Of a DNA stretch of 64,000 nucleotides, positions 30,472-39,036 are shown piece after piece. The notes under the pieces are model-generated. The model saw only the letters and a list, made by a program, of their open reading frames with translations. It had not been told where the DNA came from and made no database searches. Each line of letters begins with the position of its first letter. Positions within the stretch are counted from its first letter, which is position 1. The stretch comes from Chitinasiproducens palmae (GTDB lineage Bacteria; Pseudomonadota; Gammaproteobacteria; Burkholderiales; Burkholderiaceae): positions 1 to 64,000 of the forward strand of contig NZ_FNLO01000015.1 in the NCBI RefSeq assembly GCF_900095735.1. Direction: 5' to 3'. The translations under genes and the position numbers were made by a program.

Positions 30472-31758
30472 TCAATGTCGGTGTTGCTGGCGCGCCGCTT
30501 CGCTCCGGAACAGAACGATGGTCGCCACCAGCCCGCAAACGGCCGCCAGCGACATCCAGATGCCGGGCGCCGCCTTGTTGCCGGTGACGTGGATCAGATA
30601 AGTCGAAATGGCCGGCGTGAAACCGCCGAAGATGGCCGTCGCCAAACTATAAGCAAGCGAGAAGCCTACTGTTCTCACCTCGACCGGCATCACCTCGGTG
30701 AGCGCGACCACCATCGCGCCGTTGTAGCTGGCGTAGATGAACGACAGCCACAGTTCCACGATCAGCAAGCGGCCGAACGACGGCTGCGCGACCAGCCAGG
30801 ACACCGCGGGATAGACCGTGACGATCGCCAGCAGCGAGAAGCCGAGCAGCAGCGGGCGACGGCCGATGCGGTCCGACAGCGCCCCCATCACCGGCAGCCA
30901 GAACAGGTTCGAAATGCCGACACAGGTCGTGACGATCAGCACCGACAGGCTCGACAACGCCAGCTCCTGCCTGCCGAAGGTCGGCGTGTACGCGGTGATC
31001 AGATAGAACGACACGGTGGTCATCACCACCAGCATCATGCCAGCCAGCACCAAGGCCCAGTTACTACCGATCGACCGAAAGATCTGCGGGATAGTCGGAC
31101 GCGTCCGACGCGCCAGGAAGGCATCCGTCTCCTTCAACGAGCGGCGCACGATGAACAGGAACGGCACGATCAGGCAGCCGACCAGGAACGGCACACGCCA
31201 ACCCCAGTCCGCCATCGCATCCACCGGCAGCCACAGATTCAGCACGACACCCAGCAATGCCGCAAAGATGACCGCGACCTGCTGGCTGCCGGACTGCCAC
31301 GAACAATAGAAGCCGCGTTTCCCTGGCGGCGACATTTCGGCAAGGTATACCGAGACGCCGCCCAGTTCGACCCCAGCTGAAAAGCCCTGCAACAGACGCC
31401 CGAGCAACACCAGAGCCGGCGCCAGTGCACCGATCGTGCCGTAGCTTGGCGTGGCCGCCACTACCAGCGTGCCGATCGCCATCAACAGCAGCGTCAGGAT
31501 CAGTCCCTTGCGACGTCCGTGATGATCGATGTAAGCGCCGAGGAAAATCGCGCCCAGCGGCCGCATCAGGAAGCCCGCGCCGAATACCGACAACGACAGC
31601 ATCAGGGATGCGAAATCGCTGCCGGTCGGAAAGTAGGTCTTGGCTATCGCATGTGCGTAATAGCCATAGACCATGAAGTCGTACATTTCGAGGAAGTTGC
31701 CGCTGACGACACGGAAGACCGTTTTCGCCCTGGATTCCTGCAAAGCCACCGTTGCCAT
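30472..31758 (-). CDS. MFS transporter, citrate/tricarballylate:proton symporter type
   Basis: 428 residues with 12 hydrophobic spans, inner membrane. The N-terminal [14 protein letters not shown] and the loop [12 protein letters not shown] are typical of the metabolite:H+ symporter family that includes CitA and Tcu[23 protein letters not shown] also fits. The likely substrate is citrate, tricarballylate or a similar acid, by inference only. No tcuA/tcuB or citrate enzymes are adjacent. The ATG at 31758 has GAGGAA three bases upstream; the frame is open for another 129 codons upstream but without conservation. Confidence 0.85.
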   Translation of the reverse strand: MATVALQESRAKTVFRVVSGNFLEMYDFMVYGYYAHAIAKTYFPTGSDFASLMLSLSVFGAGFLMRPLGAIFLGAYIDHHGRRKGLILTLLLMAIGTLVVAATPSYGTIGALAPALVLLGRLLQGFSAGVELGGVSVYLAEMSPPGKRGFYCSWQSGSQQVAVIFAALLGVVLNLWLPVDAMADWGWRVPFLVGCLIVPFLFIVRRSLKETDAFLARRTRPTIPQIFRSIGSNWALVLAGMMLVVMTTVSFYLITAYTPTFGRQELALSSLSVLIVTTCVGISNLFWLPVMGALSDRIGRRPLLLGFSLLAIVTVYPAVSWLVAQPSFGRLLIVELWLSFIYASYNGAMVVALTEVMPVEVRTVGFSLAYSLATAIFGGFTPAISTYLIHVTGNKAAPGIWMSLAAVCGLVATIVLFRSEAARQQHRH

Positions 31759-32220
31759 GTGTTCCTCGATCGTCGTTGCGCCGGTGCGCGATCTGCCGCG
31801 CTCGGCGCTTGCATCTCGACCCAGTGTACTGCGGCGCCGGGTCGGCTGCTTGTCGCTTACTGGCGGCATGACGACGAGAACTTTCCGCTTCTTCTTCGAA
31901 AGTAGATTGAAAGGTGTTGCGCGCCGACTGCGCGGCATCCAGCCCGTGCCATTGCCGGAGCTTATGCTCCGAACAAGCAATACCAAGCGCGAGGCGCATG
32001 CCACGTCGCGACCTCCTGAACCGATGCCGAACACTGGCAGATTGGCAGCCTGCCGCGCAGCCTCGTAAAGCGCGCTGGCCACCAAGCCAGCGAGAGCCGT
32101 CCGACAGTGAAGCGGCGCCGACACCGCCGGCCGGGCCGGGCGCATGCCGGTCGATGAGCCGCAGCCGCCTGCTCGGCACGTACTCGATACGCGTCTGCCT
32201 GATCCGGTCTGGGTCCGGTG
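31759..32220. other. Gap upstream of the MFS carrier
   Basis: 462 bases between two minus-strand genes. No gene, strong promoter or clear repeat seen. Confidence 0.5.
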
Positions 32221-33666
32221 CTAGAAGCGGGTCTCGCGCGCCGCGCGCAGGAAGTGATCGAGGAGCGGCGTGCAGTCGAGCAACTCTTCACCGCCGGCCC
32301 GATGGAACTCGGGATGCCATTGCACGCCCACCACGAACGGCGCCTTCCGATACCGAATCGCCTCGACGATGCCATCGTCGCTCGAGCGCGCTTCGACGCT
32401 CACGTCCGGGCCAAACGTGCGCACGGCCTGGTGATGAATCGAGTTGACCATCGCCCGTTCCACGCCGCCGAACATGCCCGCGAGCGACGAGCCGGTCGGG
32501 AAAGTGATTGCATGGCGATGCCGGTCGTAGCTGTCGGCGACGTGCGGCTGCGCCTCGGGCACATCGCTGACGATGTCCTGGTAGAGCGTCCCGCCGAACG
32601 CCACATTGATCAACTGGCAGCCCCGGCACACGCCTAACACCGGTTTGCCGGCCTCGACGAACGCATGCAGCAGTTCCAGCTCGTACATGTCGCGCACGCG
32701 ATCGCCGGGCCATTCCGGGCGCGTCGTCTGCAGCGAATACGACTGGGGCGAGACGTCGGCACCGCCCTGCAGGACCAGTGCGTCAAGATGACTTGCATAG
32801 TCGCGCAAGCGGATGTTGCTGTAATGCAGCATCCCCTGTTGAGCCACGGTCGGGATCATGAACACGATCACATCACGCGACATGATCCAGTGCGCGATCG
32901 ACTCTTCCAGATATTGAAGCGTCTTGCCGCGCAGGCCAACGCCATCCGGCTCCGGGTGGAAGATCCGCGCCGAGACGCCGATGTGCAGCGTCCGCTGGGT
33001 GATGCGCTGCCCTGCCCGGTGGAACAACGCACGCGTGCGTGCCTTGAAGATCCGTCCGAGGATGGACCACGGGGTATCGCTGCGATGCAGGTAGGCCGGC
33101 TGCGACGGCCCGGACGGATCGAAGTCGCCGGCGCCATCACCATATGGCGCCGGTCCGGACGGCGCCCCGCCGCTTGCCGCAGCCCCGCTTGCCGCAGCCC
33201 CGCTTGCCGCAGCCCCGCTTGCCGCAGCCCCGCTTGCGGCAGACGCGCCCACCTCCGCGTCCCGCGGCAGCGCCGACGCTTCGGCTGGCAGGCCATCCGA
33301 ACTGCCGCCTACCGTGCGGACACCGGCGGGGGCAGGAACAGAGGCATTGGCCGGAACGGCGGAAATCGACACTGCGGACACTGCGGGCGTGGCGGGCGTG
33401 GCGGGCGTGGCGGGCGTGGGGGAAGCGGATGTAACGCCCCCCCCGGCTGGCGCAACCAGAGCGACAACGGCGTCGCCAGCCGGCATCGACTGCAGCGTAT
33501 CGTCGAGGTCCTCGCGCGCCGCCGCAGCCGCGGGATCGACGGCGGGACCTGGCGGCACGGCGGTGATGGACGACGGGCGGTCGACCGCGGTGAGGGACGG
33601 CGCGGCTGGGGCGGTGTCCGTCGTTGCACGTTGCGGCGATGCACCCGGATGCGTCTCGTCCATCAC
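32221..33666 (-). CDS. Class I glutamine amidotransferase (peptidase C26, PuuD-like) with long repeat-rich N-terminus
   Basis: Catalytic part at residues 225-481 matches gamma-glutamyl-GABA hydrolase-type enzymes: nucleophile C347 in GVCRGCQLINVAFGG, H451/E453 in GVQWHPEFH, and the oxyanion region LVLQGGADVSPQSY. PuuD proteins are about 255 residues; here some 200 residues of Ala/Pro/Ser/Gly-rich sequence precede the domain, including four copies of GAAAS and an ATP repeat, both encoded by tandem arrays. AGGAGG lies 7 bases before a GTG at 33666 and 10 before ATG 33663; either may be the start. No other polyamine genes are nearby, so the substrate is open. Confidence 0.85.
   Translation of the reverse strand: MMDETHPGASPQRATTDTAPAAPSLTAVDRPSSITAVPPGPAVDPAAAAAREDLDDTLQSMPAGDAVVALVAPAGGGVTSASPTPATPATPATPAVSAVSISAVPANASVPAPAGVRTVGGSSDGLPAEASALPRDAEVGASAASGAAASGAAASGAAASGAAASGGAPSGPAPYGDGAGDFDPSGPSQPAYLHRSDTPWSILGRIFKARTRALFHRAGQRITQRTLHIGVSARIFHPEPDGVGLRGKTLQYLEESIAHWIMSRDVIVFMIPTVAQQGMLHYSNIRLRDYASHLDALVLQGGADVSPQSYSLQTTRPEWPGDRVRDMYELELLHAFVEAGKPVLGVCRGCQLINVAFGGTLYQDIVSDVPEAQPHVADSYDRHRHAITFPTGSSLAGMFGGVERAMVNSIHHQAVRTFGPDVSVEARSSDDGIVEAIRYRKAPFVVGVQWHPEFHRAGGEELLDCTPLLDHFLRAARETRF
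33171..33240. repeat. In-frame tandem repeat, 15-bp unit x4.7
   Basis: Copies of CGCTTGCCGCAGCCC start at 33171, 33186, 33201, 33216 and (partial) 33231. On the coding strand each gives GAAAS-type pentapeptides in the amidotransferase N-terminus. Confidence 0.93.
33382..33417. repeat. In-frame tandem repeat, 9-bp unit x4
   Basis: Four copies of GGCGGGCGT (first with one change), encoding Ala-Thr-Pro repeats in the same N-terminus. Confidence 0.9.
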
Positions 33667-33896
33667 GAAAAGGCCTCCTGGCCGACTGATGAGGGTCGTC
33701 CCATTATCAGCGAAGCCACGGCCACAGCCAAACCGACAGCCAAAAAAGCCCGCTGCAGCTGATCCAAGCCGCAGCGTGGCCGATGGCCGATGGCCGCGGT
33801 CATGATCGGACCGCCATCAGCTCGCATGCCGGGCGCCATCGGGTGGCGAGCAAGCAGGCCGCGCTCGGCGGCGCTGAAGCCCCGCTCGGACCGCGC

Positions 33897-35663
33897 TCAG
33901 TGACCGAGCCGGTCGTCGCCCCGGTCGAGGGTTTCGTTCAGCGCGATCTGCAGGCGAGCGTGCAGGCGGACGAACCATCGCCAGGCCAGGGTCAGCAGGA
34001 TCGCCGCGGCGAGCAAAACCGCGATCAACAGGTCGGTCGGCGGCAGGATCGCACCGCTGAGCGCCGCCACCAGCACGAACACGCCAAACATCGCGGCCGC
34101 CGGAATCAATTCGGCCAGGGTCCGTCTGATCTGCGCGGTGAAGCGGCCGGTGAACGCCGGCTGGACACTGACCTCGGCCAGCAGCAGGCTCAGCGACTTC
34201 ACCTTGCGATACACCGCGACGAGAAACGGCATCGCCATCACCAGCGCACCGCCCCACAGCACTGCCTGCCGTGCGCGCACAGTGTCCAGCCATGGACTGA
34301 GCAGCCGCTCCAGCGGCGCCGCGAAATACGAAATCACGATGAAGATCGCGGCGACGATGGCCAGGTTGATCGCCACCTGCAGCACGATGCGCCGCACCAT
34401 GCCCAGCACGATCGATGCGTCGCCGCCCTTGCCCAGGCTTTGCACCCAGTTCGTATAGGCGCCGAACAGCCCGGCGAGCCAGGGCGGCATCGCAGCCGCC
34501 AGCCGACGCGTGAACGGGTCGGCGCCGCGGATCAGATAGGGCGTGGTGAGCGTCGTCAGCGCGGAGACCGCGACGGCGATCGGGTAGAGGAAGTCGCTGG
34601 TCACTTTCAGCGACAGGCCCAGCGCGGCGATGATGAACGAGAACTCGCCGATCTGCGCCAGCCCCATGCCGACGCGCATCGAGGTGCGCGCATCCTGCCC
34701 CGAGACAAAGGCGCTGACGCTGCAACTGACGATCTTGCCGACGATCACCGCGACCGAGATCACCAGGATCGGCACCGCGTAGCGGCCAAGGACGGTCGGA
34801 TCCAGCATCAGCCCGATGGTGACGAAGAAGATCGCACTGAACATGTCGCGAACCGGCTCGATCAATCGCTCGATCGCATGCAGTTGCCGCGATTCGGCGA
34901 TGATCGCGCCGATCAGGAAGGCCCCCAGCGCGACGCTGTAGTCGAGCTTGATGACCAGCAGGCAGAAACCGAAACACAGGCCGAGCACGGCGATCAGCAG
35001 CATCTCCTGGCTGTTGAAGCGCGCCACGTAATCGAGCAGACGCGGCACCACCAACACGCCGACCACCAGCGACACCGTCATGAACAGCGCGAGCTTCGCC
35101 AGCGTTATCAGAACGGCGGCCGTGTCGACCGAGCCGCTGCCGGCTATGCCGGACAGCAGCGCGATCATCGCGATGGCCAGGATGTCCTCGACGATCAAGA
35201 TACCGAAGATCAGCTGGGCGAAGCGCTCGCGCTTCAGCTTGAGCTCGTCGAGCGCCTTGACAATGATGGTCGTCGACGAGATGGCCAGCATGGCGCCGAG
35301 GAACAGCGAATCCATCGCCGACCAACCGAACGCATGGCCGATGCCGTAGCCAATGCCAAGCATCACGACGATCTCGACGAAGGCCGCGACCAGCGCGGTG
35401 GCGCCGACCCGGAACAGTTTCTTGAGGCTGAACTCCAGACCGAGCGAGAACAGCAGGAACACCACGCCGAGTTCGCCCAGCGTCGAGATCGTCTCCTCGT
35501 TGCTGATCAACTCGAACGGCGGGGTATGCGGGCCGATGATGACGCCCGCGACGATATACCCGAGCACGACCGGCTGTTTGAAGCGGTGAAAGAGGACCGT
35601 CACGACGCCCGCGAGCGCCATGATGACTGCCAGATCCTGGATGAAACCGGCCGCGTGATGCAT
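33897..35663 (-). CDS. Kef-type cation/proton antiporter (CPA2 family)
   Basis: 588 residues, inner membrane. The first ~390 residues are a sodium/hydrogen-exchanger fold: QPVVLGYIVAGVIIGPH, GVVFLLFSLGLEFSLKKL, ISSTTIIVKALDE and QIGEFSFIIAALG are KefB/KefC-like. Those transporters end in a cytoplasmic RCK (TrkA-N) domain; here the last ~180 residues instead hold about four further hydrophobic spans (around 427-450, 480-500, 525-545 and 550-570) and no nucleotide-binding glycine motif. Potassium or sodium efflux against protons is inferred. The ATG at 35663 follows AGGAGA by 9 bases. Monocistronic by spacing. Confidence 0.88.
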   Translation of the reverse strand: MHHAAGFIQDLAVIMALAGVVTVLFHRFKQPVVLGYIVAGVIIGPHTPPFELISNEETISTLGELGVVFLLFSLGLEFSLKKLFRVGATALVAAFVEIVVMLGIGYGIGHAFGWSAMDSLFLGAMLAISSTTIIVKALDELKLKRERFAQLIFGILIVEDILAIAMIALLSGIAGSGSVDTAAVLITLAKLALFMTVSLVVGVLVVPRLLDYVARFNSQEMLLIAVLGLCFGFCLLVIKLDYSVALGAFLIGAIIAESRQLHAIERLIEPVRDMFSAIFFVTIGLMLDPTVLGRYAVPILVISVAVIVGKIVSCSVSAFVSGQDARTSMRVGMGLAQIGEFSFIIAALGLSLKVTSDFLYPIAVAVSALTTLTTPYLIRGADPFTRRLAAAMPPWLAGLFGAYTNWVQSLGKGGDASIVLGMVRRIVLQVAINLAIVAAIFIVISYFAAPLERLLSPWLDTVRARQAVLWGGALVMAMPFLVAVYRKVKSLSLLLAEVSVQPAFTGRFTAQIRRTLAELIPAAAMFGVFVLVAALSGAILPPTDLLIAVLLAAAILLTLAWRWFVRLHARLQIALNETLDRGDDRLGH

Positions 35664-35982
35664 TGCACACAATCTCCTGTTGCTGCCGGTGGGCCGGGCG
35701 CCACCGTAAGGTTCCTGAAAATATCACGGCGACGCCTTTCGCCCAAATTCGCCGCACCGCCAGTGGCGCATTGCAATGCGGTGCGACCGCGCGATACCGC
35801 GCGCCGTCCCAGGCCGTCGCGTGCGCATGACCGCCGGGATGCGGCCCGATCGGCTTGCCGCTGCCGATCCGGACGACCGCGTCGCTGATCTGAGCAGCCG
35901 GCCCACGCCGCTGCCGCTGGCCCGTTCTCCACTCGCCCCCGCCTGCGTGTCGGCCAGCCGTGCTGCCGCGCCTGGCGTCACA

Positions 35983-36018
35983 CCGCTCGTGCTGCTCGTG
36001 CTGCTCGTGCCGCTCGTG
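35983..36018. repeat. Tandem repeat, 9-bp unit x4
   Basis: C(C/T)GCTCGTG four times, followed by CCGCTTGCC. Intergenic. Confidence 0.85.
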
Positions 36019-36082
36019 CCGCTTGCCCCCGCCCACCGTGCGGCGTTCGCGCGCAGTCGCCCAGACAGGCGCGAGACGCGGC

Positions 36083-36088
36083 TACAAT
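36083..36088 (+). promoter_or_regulatory. Putative -10 box of dsbB-xdhC
   Basis: TACAAT about 104 bases before the dsbB start. The same TACAATCG context recurs before tRNA-Ser. Confidence 0.35.
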
Positions 36089-36191
36089 CGGCGGGATGCA
36101 CCGCGTCGCCGCGCCGACGCCCCGGACGGTCTCGCTTCGCACACCGCATCGGCCGGCGCCTGCGTGCCACTCAATCACCGATCGATTCGAC

Positions 36192-36722
36192 ATGCCTTCC
36201 ACGTCTTTCCGACTGACCGACCCGAAACCGCGTGATGCGCATCTTTATGCCTTGCTCGGCATCGTATGCGTCGCGCTTGTCGCCGGCGCGGTGTATCTGC
36301 AGCTCGCGAAAGGCGAGGATCCCTGCCCGCTGTGCATCATGCAACGCTATGCGTTCCTGCTGATCGCGATCTTCGCGTTCGCGACCGCGGCCAGCCGGGC
36401 GGGCGGCGTACGCATCGCGTTCAAGGTCCTCACGCTGCTCTCGGCGCTGGCCGGCATTGGCATTGCCGCGCGCCACGTCTGGGTGCAATCGCACCCGTCG
36501 TTCAGTTGCGGCTTCGACACCCTGCAGCCGCTGGTCGACGGCTTGCCGCCCGCGCAGTGGCTGCCGACGCTGTTTCGCACAGCGGGCCTGTGCGAGACCC
36601 TGTATCCGCCACTGCTCGGCCTTTCGCTGCCGACCTGGTCGTTGATCGCGTTCGTCGTCGCCGCCGCGGCCGTCCTGTCCAACCTGCTCGCCCGGCGCCG
36701 CGCCGGTGCGATGCGCGCCTGA
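36192..36722 (+). CDS. dsbB: Disulfide bond formation protein B
   Basis: Inner-membrane quinone reductase that re-oxidises DsbA; 176 residues with four hydrophobic spans. Both essential cysteine pairs are present: C45/C48 in [13 protein letters not shown] (first periplasmic loop) and C106/C134 (FSCGFDT and GLCET, second loop). The ATG at 36192 gives a normal length; no clear ribosome-binding site precedes it. It is followed after 7 bases by xdhC. No dsbA is in the window. Confidence 0.95.
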   Translation: MPSTSFRLTDPKPRDAHLYALLGIVCVALVAGAVYLQLAKGEDPCPLCIMQRYAFLLIAIFAFATAASRAGGVRIAFKVLTLLSALAGIGIAARHVWVQSHPSFSCGFDTLQPLVDGLPPAQWLPTLFRTAGLCETLYPPLLGLSLPTWSLIAFVVAAAAVLSNLLARRRAGAMRA

Positions 36723-36729
36723 GGCACCG

Positions 36730-37668
36730 ATGATCGGCTGGCTCGGTGAACTTCAGGCGCTGCTCGCCCACGGCGACGCGGCCGTGCTGCTGACGGTCGC
36801 CCGCGCGGAAGGCGACGCGCCTCGGCACGCCGGCACCAAGATGATCGTCGCCAGGGACCGGCTCGTCGGCAGCATCGGCGGCGGCGGGCTCGAAGTCCGC
36901 GCCGTCGAAATCGCCAGACAGATGCTGCGCGACGGCGACACCCCACGCCTCCTGCAACGTTTCGGGCTCGACGACGCCAGTCCGGGCAGCGCCGCGGTAT
37001 TGGCGTTCGAACGACTCAGCGTCGCGGACCTGCCCTGGGTCAGCCGCCTGGCCAAACGCGCGGCGGTCGGCACCGCCAGCGTGCGGACGGTCGGCTTCGG
37101 CGACCCGACCGCGCCGGTGCTGATCAGCGATGCCGAGCGCCGCCGCGCCGATTGCCTGCTGTGGGACGCCGGGCCGCTGCTCACCGAAACGATCGTCGAC
37201 GACAGCCAGCCACTCTACATCGTGGGCGCCGGCCCGGTGGCACGCGCGCTTGTCGGCCTGCTCGCCCCGTTGCCGTTCAAGGCGGTATGGGTCGACGATG
37301 TTGCCCCTACGGTGCCGGACCTGCCGCCCAATGTGCAGCCGGCATCGAAGCCCATGCAGGCGATCGGCGACGCACCCGCCGACGCGTTCTATCTGCTTGC
37401 CACGGACAGCGAACCGCTCGACGTCGCATTGCTGGATCCAATCCTGCGTCGCGGCGACGCCGCCTTCGTGGCAGTGTTGGGTACGCCCGCGAAGCGGCGA
37501 CGCTGCGAAATGCAGCTGGCCAGCGCCGGCATCGACCCGGGTCGCCTTGCGCCGCTGGCCGAATCGGCCGGCATTGCGGGCATCGCCGACGGCGCCCCGG
37601 CCGTGATGGCCATCTCAGTCGCGGCGCAACTGCTGCGCGCGCGCGACGCGCTGCGCAACGCGGGCTGA
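36730..37668 (+). CDS. xdhC: XdhC-family molybdenum cofactor chaperone
   Basis: 312 residues. The N-terminal XdhC motif GSIGGGGLE (47-55) and the later Rossmann segment LYIVGAGPVARALVGLL (162-178) are family marks. XdhC binds and sulfurates molybdenum cofactor and delivers it to xanthine dehydrogenase or related enzymes (known from Rhodobacter). No xdhA/xdhB or other molybdoenzyme gene is near; it is 7 bases after dsbB. Its client enzyme must be elsewhere, and assignment to xanthine dehydrogenase specifically is inference. Confidence 0.85.
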   Translation: MIGWLGELQALLAHGDAAVLLTVARAEGDAPRHAGTKMIVARDRLVGSIGGGGLEVRAVEIARQMLRDGDTPRLLQRFGLDDASPGSAAVLAFERLSVADLPWVSRLAKRAAVGTASVRTVGFGDPTAPVLISDAERRRADCLLWDAGPLLTETIVDDSQPLYIVGAGPVARALVGLLAPLPFKAVWVDDVAPTVPDLPPNVQPASKPMQAIGDAPADAFYLLATDSEPLDVALLDPILRRGDAAFVAVLGTPAKRRRCEMQLASAGIDPGRLAPLAESAGIAGIADGAPAVMAISVAAQLLRARDALRNAG

Positions 37669-38063
37669 GCCGCCGTCGCCGGCCTCGTTCGGCTTACCCT
37701 GATCGGCACCGCCATCGTTCGCCGTGCTTCCCACCGCACGCCTACGAATGCGCCACACGGGCCACGCACCCTGGGCCACGCACCCTGGCCTGTGCGGCCT
37801 GGCCATCGCATCGTCAGTCGCATGCCCGCCGCCGCATGCCTTCGGCGCCCTGTGCCGATCGGCCGTCGCCAGCCAATCATCGTCACTCGGCATCGGAGCG
37901 GCATCGAGGCTGCATCCGGGCAGCATCGGGGCATCATCAGCGCGCGATAAAAACGGCATCGGACCAACATCGCGCCCGTGCCGCCTGCACCCCGCTCGTC
38001 GCGCAGCCCGCACGGGCCACCACGGGCACACGATGCCCGTTGCAAGCCGAGGCCGGGCGCCGC
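37669..38063. other. Gap between xdhC and the DUF4136 gene
   Basis: 395 bases between convergent genes. Holds a 14-bp direct repeat and several scattered GCATCGG-like words, no gene. Confidence 0.55.
37759..37786. repeat. Direct repeat, 14-bp unit x2
   Basis: Two exact adjacent copies of GGGCCACGCACCCT. Confidence 0.8.
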
Positions 38064-38753
38064 TCAACGCGCGGGGCTGACCAGCCGTTCGTTCGCGTTG
38101 CCTGCCGCCGCAGTGCCGGCGGGCACTACCTCGTTGACGACGCCAGCGTTCTTCTGGCGGTCGATGCGCACTTCGCGAACCGTACCGTTCGGCAGCGGGA
38201 AGTCGCCCAGCGCGCTGCGCACCAGGTAGGGCATCAGGCGTGGCAGGCTGCCATCGTCGCCGACGTGCCGCGCCGTGACGCGGTAGACCTCGCGGCCATC
38301 GTTCTGTTGGCTGATCTTGACGGTGAGAAACGCATCGGTCGCCGGGTAAGGCGTATCGATGACCGGCGGACCCCAGCCGCCCCACGGCCCCCAGCCGAAG
38401 GGTCGCGGACCCCAGCCGCCCCATGGACCCCAGCCGATCGGCGGCCCCCACGGACTGGACACGACCTGCGGCACCATCACGGTCGTCGGCCGGGTTCCGT
38501 AGGACAACGTGACGAGATAGGCGGCCTCCGCCAGCGGGGTCAGGCGGAAGCCATGCGGCGACAGCTCTTCCTGCACCAGGCGTTGATAGGTGTTGGTCTC
38601 CAGATCGTTCGACTGACGCGGATCGAACGCGAAACGCTTGTCGGCATCGCCCGCCGACCAGTTCTGGAACGCGGTGACGTCGCTCGTCACATAGCTGGCG
38701 CAGCCGCTCAGCAAGGCCAGCGTCAATGCGGCGATTCCTGCTCTGACTCTCAT
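38064..38753 (-). CDS. DUF4136 lipoprotein
   Basis: 229 residues. The signal peptide ends with lipobox LLSGC (cysteine at residue 18), so it is an envelope lipoprotein. The early YVTSDVTAFQNWS and the ETNTYQRLVQEELSPHGF segment match DUF4136. A Gly/Pro/Trp-rich stretch (PWGPPIGWGPWGGWGPRPF and a second copy) lies near residues 102-130. Function unknown. The start is the ATG after GTG; the frame cannot be extended usefully. Divergent from pepN with a 283-base gap. Confidence 0.83.
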   Translation of the reverse strand: MRVRAGIAALTLALLSGCASYVTSDVTAFQNWSAGDADKRFAFDPRQSNDLETNTYQRLVQEELSPHGFRLTPLAEAAYLVTLSYGTRPTTVMVPQVVSSPWGPPIGWGPWGGWGPRPFGWGPWGGWGPPVIDTPYPATDAFLTVKISQQNDGREVYRVTARHVGDDGSLPRLMPYLVRSALGDFPLPNGTVREVRIDRQKNAGVVNEVVPAGTAAAGNANERLVSPAR

Positions 38754-38950
38754 CACGTTTTCTCAAGTTGTTGCGTCATGCCGGGTCGCGGCGGGTCGGC
38801 CTGGGTACAGTGCGCCCTGGCCTCCTCACCCGGCCGGGCACGCTGCACGCAACACTACCGGACAACGCGGCGCCTGCAAGTCAGCTTCGACCGCGAAAAC
38901 CGCGCGGCGTTCCACGAACCGTCGCACCGATGCCGCTCCCGGCGCTTCAG

Positions 38951-38956
38951 TACAAT
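38951..38956 (+). promoter_or_regulatory. Putative -10 box of pepN
   Basis: TACAAT, 81 bases before the pepN ATG; no good -35. Confidence 0.35.
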
Positions 38957-39036
38957 GGACCTCTCTGCGCGAAGCGGACGCGGCCTTCAGATGCCGGCCG
39001 GTTCGCCCGCCCAACGACACTCGAACATTATCGGCC

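Larger units (their letters stand above)
35664..36191. other. Divergent gap antiporter / dsbB with 9-bp array
   Basis: 528 bases without a credible gene. Contains the 9-bp array (35983-36018) and a TACAAT -10-like element for dsbB. Confidence 0.6.

Noticed and set aside
33783..36036. Two frames of about 700 codons over the Kef-type antiporter region, one on each strand
   Set aside because: Alternative frames of the antiporter; highly charged, no membrane or enzyme pattern.
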